Source of the DNA: Chersky-840 sp036511675
GTDB taxonomy: Bacteria > Actinomycetota > Acidimicrobiia > Acidimicrobiales > UBA8190
Assembly: GCA_036511675.1 (NCBI GenBank)
Contig: DATCBU010000111.1
Coordinates: 1-64,000, forward strand
Reading direction: 5' to 3'
DNA length: 64,000 nucleotides
Shown here: piece by piece, positions 42,268 to 50,816 of the stretch
Numbering within the stretch: position 1 is the stretch's first letter
Layout of the letters: every line of letters starts with the position of its first letter
The notes under the pieces: generated by a model
Seen by the model: only the letters and a program-made list of their open reading frames with translations
Database searches by the model: none
Told to the model about the DNA's origin: nothing
Program-made: the position numbers and the translations under genes

Positions 42268-42882
42268 TCAACCGGTCTTCAGCAGGAACAAGCAGCTGAA
42301 GATGCCGATCCACATGAAGTCGACGAAGTGCCAGTAGTAGCCGACGGCTTGGAACACATTGGTCTCGCCGGGGTCGCCGCTCTTGCCGCCCATGCGCCCC
42401 AGGAGGAAGATCATGGCCACCAGGCCGAGGGCCACGTGCAGACCGTGGATGCCGGTCATGATGAAGAACAGCGACCAGTAGGCGTTGAGCCCGGGGCCGT
42501 GGTGCGTACCGGCGAAGTCGTGCCACTCGTAGAGCGTGTTGCCGAGGAACGCCGCGCCGAGCAGGAAACTCGTGATGATCCACTGCACGGCTTTGCGCCG
42601 CTCGCCGCGTTCTTGGGCCCACACACCGAACTGGAACGTCGGGCTCGACACCAGCAGGATCACGCTGAAGATGCCGGCCTGGACGTAGTCGAGGTGCGCG
42701 CCCGACAACGGGGGCCAGGTGGCGGCGTGGGCCCGGATGGTGAAGTACGCCGCGAACAGGCCACTGAAGAACATGACCTCCGAGCCCAGCCAGATCATGA
42801 CCCCGACCGCGAGCAGCGGAGGACGTTCGGAGACGTGGCGTGGGGCGCGCGCCGCGTGCTCCACCGACAAGGCCTGCGTCAC
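42268..42882 (-). CDS. ctaE: Cytochrome c oxidase subunit III
   Basis: The 204-residue subunit has five membrane helices, as usual for actinobacterial CtaE, and the patterns GSEVMFFSGLFAAYF, LGNTLYEWHDF and VGYYWHFVDFMW. It stabilises the oxidase core. It heads the minus-strand block with qcrC-qcrA-qcrB, 20 bases before qcrC, the order normal in actinobacteria. The GTG is preceded by AGGAAAG. Confidence 0.93.
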   Translation of the reverse strand: MTQALSVEHAARAPRHVSERPPLLAVGVMIWLGSEVMFFSGLFAAYFTIRAHAATWPPLSGAHLDYVQAGIFSVILLVSSPTFQFGVWAQERGERRKAVQWIITSFLLGAAFLGNTLYEWHDFAGTHHGPGLNAYWSLFFIMTGIHGLHVALGLVAMIFLLGRMGGKSGDPGETNVFQAVGYYWHFVDFMWIGIFSCLFLLKTG

Positions 42883-43009
42883 GGGGTCTTTCCTAGTTGA
42901 CGGCGACCCTTTCGCGCCAACACCGGCGGTACACCCGTTTCCCCTCGCCCCGGGGTAATGGGACCCTTCGGCGGGTCGGCGCGCGTGCGGCGCGCCGGCG
43001 GCGTCGCGC

Positions 43010-45499
43010 TCAGCCCCGGAGTGCGGCCGGCAGGGGCCTCGTGTGGATCACGACCAGGCGGCGGGTGGGGCGGGTCAGAGCGACATATAGGGCGCGCAGG
43101 CCCTGGGGTGACTCCTCAACGATGGCGGCCGGCTCGACCACCACGACGGCATCGAACTCGAGGCCGTTGGCCAGGTCGACGGGCAACAGGCTGAGCGGGC
43201 CCCCGAGGCCGTCGCGCCGGGGGTCGGTCGCAGGCACTCCGGCGGCGTCCAGCGCCACGGCCAGGTCCGCCACCAGAGACGCCGGGGCCAGGACGGCGGC
43301 GGTACCCGGGGCGACGTCGTGACACGCCTGGGTGGAAAGCGCCGCCACCCGCTCGGCCAGGCGCCCGGGCTCGACCTGCTCGAAATGCGGTGCCACCCCG
43401 GTCCGCCGGACCGGGGTGGGAGGTCGCAGCCCCGGGGCGGTCTCGGCCAGGATGCGGGCCGCCACCTCCACCACTTCGGCGGGGGTCCGGTAGCTCACCG
43501 TCAGCTCGACCAGGCGAGGCGGGCGTTGGCCCGGGAGATGCGCGGTGACCTCGTCCCAGCTGGCGGGGGCCCACGGCCCCGTGGCCTGGCCGATGTCGCC
43601 GACCATGGTGATCGATCCCGACAGCGAGCGGCGCGATACCGACCGGAGCTGCATGGGCGACAGGTCCTGGGCCTCGTCCACCACGATGTGGCCGTAGGTC
43701 CGGGGCTCGTCGTGCTCGGCATTGACCGCGGCCCCGGTCCGGGGACGGCGGGGGCCGAGGAGGACGCGCGCCTCGTCGATGAGCGCCAGGTCGGCCACCG
43801 TCCAGGGGATCTCGGCCAACGAGGAGCTCCGGGACCGGAGGAGCAGGTGCTGCTCGGAGGGACTGAGGATCCCCTTGGCCGCCAGCGACAGCAGGGGCTC
43901 GGACCCGAACAGGTCGTGGAGCAGCTCCTCGGCACTCAATCGGGGCCACATCCGGTCCAGGGCGTCGGCCACCTCGGGCAGGCGCCGGACCTGCCGGGAG
44001 AATTCTCCCAGGTCAAACCCGCTTTCTTCGTCCGTGACGTCCCCGGACGACCTCAAGAGGCCGTCGCCGGGGCCGACCCGCAGGTGGCCATTTCCTTCGG
44101 GGCCGCTTCCTTGGGGGCCGCTTCCTTGGGGGCCGCTTCCTTGGGGCCCGCTTCCTTGGGGCCCGCTTCCTTGGGGACCGCTTCCTTGGGGACCCCGGCG
44201 GTGTCCGTTGCCCTGGGGGCCGTTTCCTGCGGGGCCTGGTCCGGCGGGGTCGAAATCGCCGACATCGGGCTCCGACGTGGCACCGGGGGTGATCCCGTGG
44301 ATGCTCAGGGCCCGCAGGTACTCGTCGGCCAGCCGGCGCACCACGAGCTGCTCCAGGAACCGGCGCCGGACGTTGTGCGACCCGGGGCGGCGCCGGGCCG
44401 CCGAGACGATGCCGGTGGACGCTTCGGCGCTCAGGCGCAGCACGGTGGCGCCGAAGGGCACCTCGGCGTCACGGCGCAGGGCACGCTGCCGGCTGCGCAC
44501 GGCCCGGCCCACGACGATCGCCATGCGGGCCTCGCCCTTCAGCCTGGCCACGCCCGGCCCGTCCTCGGCCTTGACCCCGGCGCCGTGGACGAGGCCCCCG
44601 ATGGTGGACAACGTCACGCCGCTCTCACCCAGCGAAGGAAGCACGTGCTCGATGTAACGCAGGAACAGGGGGTTGGGCCCGATCACCAGGACACCCTGGC
44701 GCTCCAGGGGGAACCGGTGCGTATAGAGAAGGTATGCCGCCCGGTGCAACGCCACCGCTGTCTTGCCGGTGCCGGGCCCACCCTGGACGACCATGACACC
44801 GAGGAGTGCAGACCGGATGATCTCGTCCTGTTCCCGCTGGATGGTGGCCACGATGTCGCGCATGACCCCGGTCCGGGCCCCTTCGAGGGCGGCCAGAAGG
44901 GCACCGGGGCCCCCAAGATCGAGCTCGCCGTCCCCACCGTCGTCCGAAGCCTGGTCGTCCCAGCCGGGACGGCCGTCCCCGGAGCCGGCCTCGCCCCGGG
45001 GGTGGGTCGGGGACGAGCCGTTCACGGCCGGCGCGGCGCCGAAGCGCTCGTCCTCCAGCCCCACGATGCGTCGACCCTGGGCGGCGAGGTGGCGTCGAAG
45101 GATCAGGCCCATCGGGTCGCGCCCCGTGGCCCGGTAGAACGGCTCGGCCACCGGCGCCCGCCAGTCGACGACCAGCGGCTCGAGGTCCTCACCCGAGATC
45201 CCCAACCGGCCGATGTGGAAGCTCTCGGTGTCTCGAGGCCCGGTCGGGGCGGCGTCGTCCATGCGCCGGTCGATCCGGCCGAAGCACAGGGCCTGCTCGC
45301 CGATGTCGAGTTGATCGAGACGGGCCAGGCTGGTCCGGACGATGACGTCGCGCTCCTCGCGGAATTGGTGGGTGCCCCCGCGACCCTGGTCGATCACGGA
45401 CCGGATGAGCTCCTCGGTGTCCGATCGCAACTGGTCGAGGCGCTCGTAGGCCCGATCCACGTGGGCCTGTTCCGCCTCGAGCTCAGGATGCGTTGCCAC
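43010..45499 (-). CDS. helD: HelD/UvrD-like superfamily 1 helicase (RNA polymerase recycling factor)
   Basis: The 829-residue ATPase has an N-terminal coiled-coil-like arm (ELEAEQAHVDRAYERLDQLR), the Walker A motif QGGPGTGKTAVALHR near residue 240, Walker B VVDEAQDLSP, the motif ELTVSYRTPAEVV and a C-terminal YVALTRPTRRL. This is the HelD layout; the actinobacterial proteins remove stalled RNA polymerase and can protect it from rifamycins. An insert of about seven Gly-Pro-Gln-Gly-Ser repeats lies at residues 435-469. The GTG has a strong GGAGAGGGAG site and is divergent from hemE. Confidence 0.87.
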   Translation of the reverse strand: MATHPELEAEQAHVDRAYERLDQLRSDTEELIRSVIDQGRGGTHQFREERDVIVRTSLARLDQLDIGEQALCFGRIDRRMDDAAPTGPRDTESFHIGRLGISGEDLEPLVVDWRAPVAEPFYRATGRDPMGLILRRHLAAQGRRIVGLEDERFGAAPAVNGSSPTHPRGEAGSGDGRPGWDDQASDDGGDGELDLGGPGALLAALEGARTGVMRDIVATIQREQDEIIRSALLGVMVVQGGPGTGKTAVALHRAAYLLYTHRFPLERQGVLVIGPNPLFLRYIEHVLPSLGESGVTLSTIGGLVHGAGVKAEDGPGVARLKGEARMAIVVGRAVRSRQRALRRDAEVPFGATVLRLSAEASTGIVSAARRRPGSHNVRRRFLEQLVVRRLADEYLRALSIHGITPGATSEPDVGDFDPAGPGPAGNGPQGNGHRRGPQGSGPQGSGPQGSGPQGSGPQGSGPQGSGPEGNGHLRVGPGDGLLRSSGDVTDEESGFDLGEFSRQVRRLPEVADALDRMWPRLSAEELLHDLFGSEPLLSLAAKGILSPSEQHLLLRSRSSSLAEIPWTVADLALIDEARVLLGPRRPRTGAAVNAEHDEPRTYGHIVVDEAQDLSPMQLRSVSRRSLSGSITMVGDIGQATGPWAPASWDEVTAHLPGQRPPRLVELTVSYRTPAEVVEVAARILAETAPGLRPPTPVRRTGVAPHFEQVEPGRLAERVAALSTQACHDVAPGTAAVLAPASLVADLAVALDAAGVPATDPRRDGLGGPLSLLPVDLANGLEFDAVVVVEPAAIVEESPQGLRALYVALTRPTRRLVVIHTRPLPAALRG
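44092..44196 (-). repeat. Seven tandem 15-bp repeats within helD
   Basis: The plus-strand unit TTCCTTGGGGGCCGC (with small variants) repeats seven times without gaps. On the coding strand it gives Gly-Pro-Gln-Gly-Ser repeats. The array is a multiple of three, so changes in copy number would alter the linker length without breaking the frame. Confidence 0.9.
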
Positions 45500-45619
45500 A
45501 GCCGCTCCCTCTCCACCGCGCCGCTCCTCCCGCTGCGCAGTGGACCATCGATCATATCGTCCGGCTGCGGCCTACCGACTTGGCCTCGAGCAGGAAGATT
45601 CCGGCCTCGTGCCTTCAGG

Positions 45620-45625
45620 TAGCGT
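45620..45625 (+). promoter_or_regulatory. -10 element (TAGCGT) of the hemE operon promoter
   Basis: TAGCGT is followed by 7 bases and the GTG at 45633. It points to a leaderless start for the heme operon and decides against earlier open-frame starts. Confidence 0.55.
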
Positions 45626-45632
45626 CGCCTCC

Positions 45633-46697
45633 GTGCCAGTCGCCGACTCGGCGTTCGTGCGAGCCTGCAGGTGCCAGCCGGTGGACAGGGTCCCGGTCTG
45701 GTTCATGCGCCAGGCGGGACGCTCACTGCCCGAGTACCGAGCGGCGCGGGGTGAAGGAAGCGTGCTCGACGCCATCCGCCGGCCCGAGCTCGCCGCCGAG
45801 CTGACGCTGCAGCCCGTGCGCCGCTACGGCGTCGACGCCGCCATCCTCTTCAGCGACATCGTGGTGCCCGCGGCGGCCGTGGGATTCGGCGTCGAAGTCG
45901 AGCAGGGCCGGGGCCCGGTGGTCACCCGGCCCTTCCGGACCGTCGAGGACCTGGTGAGGCTCCGACCCTTCGATCCCCAGGCCGACGCCGGGTACGTGCT
46001 CGAGGCCGTGGGCCTGGTCACGAAAGAGCTCGACCCCCTCGGGATCCCACTCATCGGCTTCGCCGGCGCGCCCTTCACGGTGGCGAGCTATCTCATCGAA
46101 GGCGGGCCGTCGCGCGTCTATGCCCACACCAAGGCCCTTATGCGCGGGGACCCCGACCTGTTCGGGAAGCTCCTCGACGCCCTGGCCGACATGGCGCTGG
46201 CGTCGCTGCGTGCCCAGGTGGGGGCCGGCGCCTCCGCCGTGCAGCTCTTCGACAGCTGGGTGGGGGCCCTCTCGCCCGCCGACTACGAGCACCATGTCCT
46301 GCCCGCCACCCGCAAGGTCTTCGCCGGCCTCGCCGATCTCGGGGTGCCGCGCATCCACTTCGGTGTCGGCACCGGAGAGCTCCTCGCCCTGATGGCCGGC
46401 GCCGGCGCCGAGGTGGTGGGGGTGGACTGGAGGGTCCCGTTGGACGAGGCCCGACGACGCGTCGGAGCCGGGCCCGCGCTGCAGGGAAACCTCGACCCCA
46501 CCACGTGCCTGGCTCCATGGGCCGTGGTGGAGCACCAGACGCGCGACGTCCTCGAGCGCGGGGGCGGCACCGGGCACGTGTTCAACCTCGGTCATGGTGT
46601 GCTGCCCGAGACCGATCCCGACGTGCTGGCCCGGGTGGTGGATCTCGTGCACGAGACCTCGCCGGCCGAGATCGCCGCCCGCCGGGACGCGCCGTGA
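45633..46697 (+). CDS. hemE: Uroporphyrinogen decarboxylase
   Basis: The 354-residue enzyme converts uroporphyrinogen III to coproporphyrinogen III. It has the N-terminal signature PVWFMRQAGRSLPEYR, then DAAILFSDIVVPAAAVG with the catalytic Asp, GFAGAPFTVASYLIEGG and a late FNLGHGVLPETDP. The frame is open further upstream, but the conserved part begins right after GTG 45633. Its stop overlaps the start of the ferrochelatase gene. Confidence 0.94.
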   Translation: MPVADSAFVRACRCQPVDRVPVWFMRQAGRSLPEYRAARGEGSVLDAIRRPELAAELTLQPVRRYGVDAAILFSDIVVPAAAVGFGVEVEQGRGPVVTRPFRTVEDLVRLRPFDPQADAGYVLEAVGLVTKELDPLGIPLIGFAGAPFTVASYLIEGGPSRVYAHTKALMRGDPDLFGKLLDALADMALASLRAQVGAGASAVQLFDSWVGALSPADYEHHVLPATRKVFAGLADLGVPRIHFGVGTGELLALMAGAGAEVVGVDWRVPLDEARRRVGAGPALQGNLDPTTCLAPWAVVEHQTRDVLERGGGTGHVFNLGHGVLPETDPDVLARVVDLVHETSPAEIAARRDAP

Positions 46698-47638
46698 AGC
46701 CGGTCGGAGTGCTGGTGATGGCGCACGGCACCCCCCGCTCGCTCGACGAGCTTCCGGACTTCTACACCGAGATCCGTCGCGGGAGCCCACCCCCGCCCGA
46801 GCTGCTGGCCGATCTCGAGCGCCGGTACCGGAGCATCGGCGGGACCTCCCCGCTCAACGAGCGGACGGCGGCGCAGGTCGAGGGGATCGGCCTCGCCCTC
46901 GACACGCGGGCCCCGGGGCGCTTCGTGGTGGCCGCGGGCGCCAAGTTCGCGCCGCCCCGGATCGAGCAGGCCGTGGGGCAGTTGGGGCGGGCCGATGTCG
47001 GCCGGATGATCGGGCTGGTCCTCGCCCCGCACTACTCGGTCGCCAGCGTCGGCGACTACGCCCGACGGGCGCGCAGTGCGGCCGAGGCGTTGGGCCCGGA
47101 CGAGGGCGGGCCCATCGAGGTCGAGATGATCGACCACTGGTACGCGGCGCCGGGATTCGTGTCGCTCATGGCGAGGCGGGTGCGCGGCGCCGTCGACATG
47201 CTCGCGCCCGAAGCCCGGACCGGGGCCACGGTGGTGTTCACCGCCCACAGCATCCCGGCGCGGCTCGTCGACGACGGCGACCCCTACGAGGCCCAGGTGC
47301 GCGCCTCGGCCGCGGCCATCGCCGCCGCCGCCGGACTGGCGCGGTGGTCGGTGGCGTGGCAGAGCGCGGGGCGCACCGCCGACGCCTGGCTCGGCCCCGA
47401 CGTGCGCGACGTGATCACGGCGTTGGCGGGCTCGGGGGCCCCGGCAGTGGTGGTGTGCCCGGTGGGATTCGTGTCGGACCACCTCGAAGTCCTCTACGAC
47501 CTCGACGTCGAGGCATGCGCCGTCGCCGGAGAGGCCGGCATCGCCTTCGCCCGTACGGCGTCGCTCAACGACGACCCCGAGTTCTGCGACGTCCTCGCCG
47601 GCGTGGTGCTCGACGCGGCCGGGCCGGCGTCCGCCTGA
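46694..47638 (+). CDS. cpfC: Ferrochelatase (coproporphyrin ferrochelatase type)
   Basis: The 314-residue enzyme inserts Fe2+ into a porphyrin. It has APHYSVASVGDY with the catalytic histidine region, VVFTAHSIPARLV (second conserved His), and CPVGFVSDHLEVLYDLD. Together with hemE and the next gene this matches the coproporphyrin-dependent route of Gram-positive bacteria, in which iron is inserted before the final decarboxylation. The hemQ/chdC gene for that last step is not in the window. The GTG overlaps the hemE stop. Confidence 0.92.
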   Translation: MKPVGVLVMAHGTPRSLDELPDFYTEIRRGSPPPPELLADLERRYRSIGGTSPLNERTAAQVEGIGLALDTRAPGRFVVAAGAKFAPPRIEQAVGQLGRADVGRMIGLVLAPHYSVASVGDYARRARSAAEALGPDEGGPIEVEMIDHWYAAPGFVSLMARRVRGAVDMLAPEARTGATVVFTAHSIPARLVDDGDPYEAQVRASAAAIAAAAGLARWSVAWQSAGRTADAWLGPDVRDVITALAGSGAPAVVVCPVGFVSDHLEVLYDLDVEACAVAGEAGIAFARTASLNDDPEFCDVLAGVVLDAAGPASA

Positions 47639-47640
47639 CG

Positions 47641-49161
47641 ATGACCGGCGCGGCGCCACACCACACCCCAGAACCGAGTGCGGGTTCGACCGTGGTCGTG
47701 GTGGGGGGCGGCATCGCCGGGCTCAGCGCCGCCTGGGAGCTCACATCGGCGGTGCCGGGGACCCGTGTCGTGGTGCTGGAGTCCGGCCCCCGGCTCGGGG
47801 GCAAGCTGCACACGGGAGCGATCGGTGGGCACCCCGTCGACCTCGGGCCCGACGCCTTCCTGGCTCGACGCCCCGAAGCGGTGACCCTGTGCCGGGAGTT
47901 GGGGCTCGAGGACGAGCTCATCTCGCCCGAGAGCCGCACTGCGTATGTCTGGGCCCGGGGCCGGCTCCGCCGGCTTCCGGCCGGCCTGGCGCTGGGCGTC
48001 CCCACGCGCCTGGGGCCCCTGGCGCGATCGGGCATCGTCTCTCCTCTCGGCGTGGGGCGCGCCGCCCTCGATCTCCTGGGGCGGCCCTCTCGGCCCGACG
48101 GCGACGCACCGACCGGCGCGGACCGGACCGTGGCGGAGATCACCCGACGACGGCTGGGGCGCGAGGTCACGGCGCGTCTCGTCGATCCGCTCATCGGTGG
48201 GATCCATGCCGGGGACACCGCCCGCATGAGCGCGGCCGCGGTCTTCCCTGCCCTGCTCGAGGCGGCGGCACAGGGCGGCAGTCTCATGCGGGCCCTGCGA
48301 CCCACCACGCCTTCGTCGATCCCCGCCGCTGGTCACACCACCGCAGCGCGGGGCGGGCCCCCCGTATTCCATACCGTGCGAGGCGGGTTGTCGCGCCTCG
48401 TCGACACGCTGGCGGCGGCTCTGGCCACTCGAGGTGTCGAGGTCCAGCTCCGTGCACCGGTCGATCGCCTCGAGCTGCACAGCAACGAGGACGGCGCCGG
48501 GCCTGAGGGTCTCGGCCCGGCGCGCTGGTCGGTGCACGGGCCGCATCGCACGGTGGAGGCCGACGGCGTGATCATCGCCACCCCGGCCGCCGCCACCGCC
48601 GCGCTGCTCCATCCGGTCGACCACACCCTGGCCGCCACGGTGGGGGCGATCGCCTACGCCGATGTCACGCTGGTGACGCTGCAGATGCCCGAGGGAAGCA
48701 TCGGACACTCGCTGGAGGGCACCGGCTTCCTGGTGCCGGTGGGGGCCGGGCACCTGATCACGGCGTGCACCTGGTTGGACTCGAAATGGCCCGAGCTGCG
48801 ACGACCCGGCGTCATCTTGCTGCGTGCCTCGATGGGCCGGTTCGGCGACGACCGTCCCACCCGCATGTCCGACGACGAGATCGTCGGGCGCGTCCTCGAC
48901 GACCTCGGGCCCATCCTGGGGCTGCGGGCACGGCCGACCGAGGTGGTGGTGACGCGCTGGCCCGGCGCCTTTCCCCAGTACGCGCTGGGCCACATCGAGC
49001 GGGTGACGTCGATCGAGAACGGCGCCGCACGGTTGCCGGCGTTGGCACTGGCGGGGGCTGCGTACCACGGCGTGGGCATCCCCGCCTGCATCGCCAGCGG
49101 TCGACGCGCGGCGCGCATGGTGCTGGGTCGCCCGGTGGCGACCGGCCTCTCGACACCGTGA
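47641..49161 (+). CDS. cgoX: Coproporphyrinogen III / protoporphyrinogen oxidase (HemY type)
   Basis: The 506-residue flavoprotein begins with the FAD fold VVVVGGGIAGLSAAWEL and has ESGPRLGGKLHT, DLGPDAFLARRPEA and, near the end, LAGAAYHGVGIPACIASGRRAA, all of the HemY family. In actinobacteria this enzyme oxidises coproporphyrinogen to coproporphyrin III for the ferrochelatase. It starts 2 bases after the ferrochelatase stop. Oxygen or another acceptor is used; this cannot be seen in the sequence. Confidence 0.92.
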   Translation: MTGAAPHHTPEPSAGSTVVVVGGGIAGLSAAWELTSAVPGTRVVVLESGPRLGGKLHTGAIGGHPVDLGPDAFLARRPEAVTLCRELGLEDELISPESRTAYVWARGRLRRLPAGLALGVPTRLGPLARSGIVSPLGVGRAALDLLGRPSRPDGDAPTGADRTVAEITRRRLGREVTARLVDPLIGGIHAGDTARMSAAAVFPALLEAAAQGGSLMRALRPTTPSSIPAAGHTTAARGGPPVFHTVRGGLSRLVDTLAAALATRGVEVQLRAPVDRLELHSNEDGAGPEGLGPARWSVHGPHRTVEADGVIIATPAAATAALLHPVDHTLAATVGAIAYADVTLVTLQMPEGSIGHSLEGTGFLVPVGAGHLITACTWLDSKWPELRRPGVILLRASMGRFGDDRPTRMSDDEIVGRVLDDLGPILGLRARPTEVVVTRWPGAFPQYALGHIERVTSIENGAARLPALALAGAAYHGVGIPACIASGRRAARMVLGRPVATGLSTP

Positions 49162-50810
49162 GCGTCGCCGCCCCGACCACCGAAGCACCACGGCATCGTG
49201 GCGTCCGAGCGCAGTCTCGACGGGGTCGGGTCGTGGTCCCGTCACTGGTGGCGGGCGTGGGCCTGGCCCTGTCGCTTCCGCCGTGGGGGTTCTGGGTCCT
49301 CGCCTTCCCCTCCGCGGGCCTGGTGTGGTGGCGGCTCCGGGGGCTTCGCGTCCGCGCCCGTGTCCTGGCGGGGTGGGCCATGGGGCTGGGGATGTTCGTC
49401 CCCGGGTTGTGGTGGGTGACGACCTTCAACACCTACGGGGGTCTCGTGCTCATGGCCGTGGAGTCCTTGGTGCCGGCGCTGGCCTGCGCCGTGACCCCGC
49501 GCGGGGTCCGGGGTCGCACGGCCGCGCTAGCCGGCGCCATGGTCCTGGGCGAAACGGTGCGGGGCTCGTGGCCGTTCGGCGGGCTGCCCATGGGTGGGAT
49601 CGCCCTCGGCCAAGCGTCGGGGCCGCTGGCCGGCGCCGATCGGCTCGGTGGCCCTCTGCTGCTGGTGGGCCTCGTCTGGCTGGGAGGCGCCGGGCTCGGC
49701 CTCGTGACCACCGCCGTGGTGCGCGGCGTCGCCGACACCCGCACGGGCAAGGCCGTCCCCACGGGCCGCCAGGCGCGGGCGGGGCTGCTGAGCGGCGCGG
49801 TCGTGGCGGCGGTCGTGGCGGGCGCGGCCTGGTGGGGCGCGGTGGCGCCCGACGGAGGAGCGGGCGTCCACACCCTCAGGGTGGCGTCGGTCCAGGGGGG
49901 AGGGGTGCGCGGCCTGCGCAAGGCCGAGGTTGACCCGGCCACGGTCACCGCGGCGCAGTTCGAAGCCACGGCGGCGATCGCCTCCAACGACGGGGGTCGG
50001 GCCCCGTCGTTGGTGCTGTGGCCCGAAGACGTCGTGTCGCTCGACAACCGCATCGACGGGACCCCGATCGAGAGAGAGCTCGGGGCGCTGGCGAAGCGGC
50101 TGCACGGCACGCTCCTGGTGGGTGTGACCGAGACGGTGTCCACCCAGAGCTTTCGCAACGAGATCGTGGCGTTCTCGCCCGACGGCAAGCTGGTGGACCG
50201 GTTCGAGAAGGTCCACCGCGTGCCTTTCGGCGAGTACATCCCCTATCGGGGTTTCTTCAAACACCTGGCCGACCTGTCCAGTGTCCCGCTCGACGCCATC
50301 CCGGGCCACGGCACCGGAGTCCTGCACACCCCTGCCGGCCCCCTGGGGACGCTCGTGTCGTACGAGGTCTTCTACTCCCAGCGCGGCCGGATCACGACGC
50401 GCGCCGGTGCGCAGCTCCTCGTCGATCCCACCAACACGTCGTCGTACCTCACGAGCCAGGTCCCGACCCAGGAGATCGCCGCGGCTCGACTCCAGGCCAT
50501 CGCCGAGGGGCGGGACGTGGTCCAGGCCGCGCCCACCGGCTACAGCGCCGTCATCGACCACCGGGGCCGGGTCCTGGTGCGCTCGAAGCTCGGCGTGCGC
50601 GCCGTGATCGTCCGTGATGTCGAGTTGCGAAAGGGCCGGACCATCTACGAGCGATTCGGTGACCTCCCTGTCCTCGTCCTGTCAGGACTCCTGGTGGCGG
50701 CGGGATGGCTCAGCGCTCTCACCAGTGACACCGATCCCGAGCTCACGGCCGGGGCCCGGCGCGAGCGCCAGGCGTTCCTCCAACGTCGGGCCCTGCGCTC
50801 GCGACCCTGA
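49158..50810 (+). CDS. lnt: Apolipoprotein N-acyltransferase-like protein with Cys-to-Ser change
   Basis: The 550-residue protein has the Lnt layout: about six to seven N-terminal membrane helices (to about 230) and a nitrilase-type periplasmic domain. The catalytic Glu (E290 in LWPED) and Lys (K351 in EKVHRVPFGEY) are present. The nucleophile position reads LVSYEVFYS, with Ser401 where Lnt enzymes have Cys. The product may be weakly active, use serine, or be inactive. The GTG overlaps the cgoX stop, so it is co-expressed with the heme genes. Several lipoproteins in this window are potential substrates. Confidence 0.85.
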   Translation: MSVAAPTTEAPRHRGVRAQSRRGRVVVPSLVAGVGLALSLPPWGFWVLAFPSAGLVWWRLRGLRVRARVLAGWAMGLGMFVPGLWWVTTFNTYGGLVLMAVESLVPALACAVTPRGVRGRTAALAGAMVLGETVRGSWPFGGLPMGGIALGQASGPLAGADRLGGPLLLVGLVWLGGAGLGLVTTAVVRGVADTRTGKAVPTGRQARAGLLSGAVVAAVVAGAAWWGAVAPDGGAGVHTLRVASVQGGGVRGLRKAEVDPATVTAAQFEATAAIASNDGGRAPSLVLWPEDVVSLDNRIDGTPIERELGALAKRLHGTLLVGVTETVSTQSFRNEIVAFSPDGKLVDRFEKVHRVPFGEYIPYRGFFKHLADLSSVPLDAIPGHGTGVLHTPAGPLGTLVSYEVFYSQRGRITTRAGAQLLVDPTNTSSYLTSQVPTQEIAAARLQAIAEGRDVVQAAPTGYSAVIDHRGRVLVRSKLGVRAVIVRDVELRKGRTIYERFGDLPVLVLSGLLVAAGWLSALTSDTDPELTAGARRERQAFLQRRALRSRP

Positions 50811-50816
50811 ACCTCC

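Noticed and set aside
44092..44196. CRISPR-like array
   Set aside because: The 15-bp units are contiguous without spacers and lie in frame inside helD.
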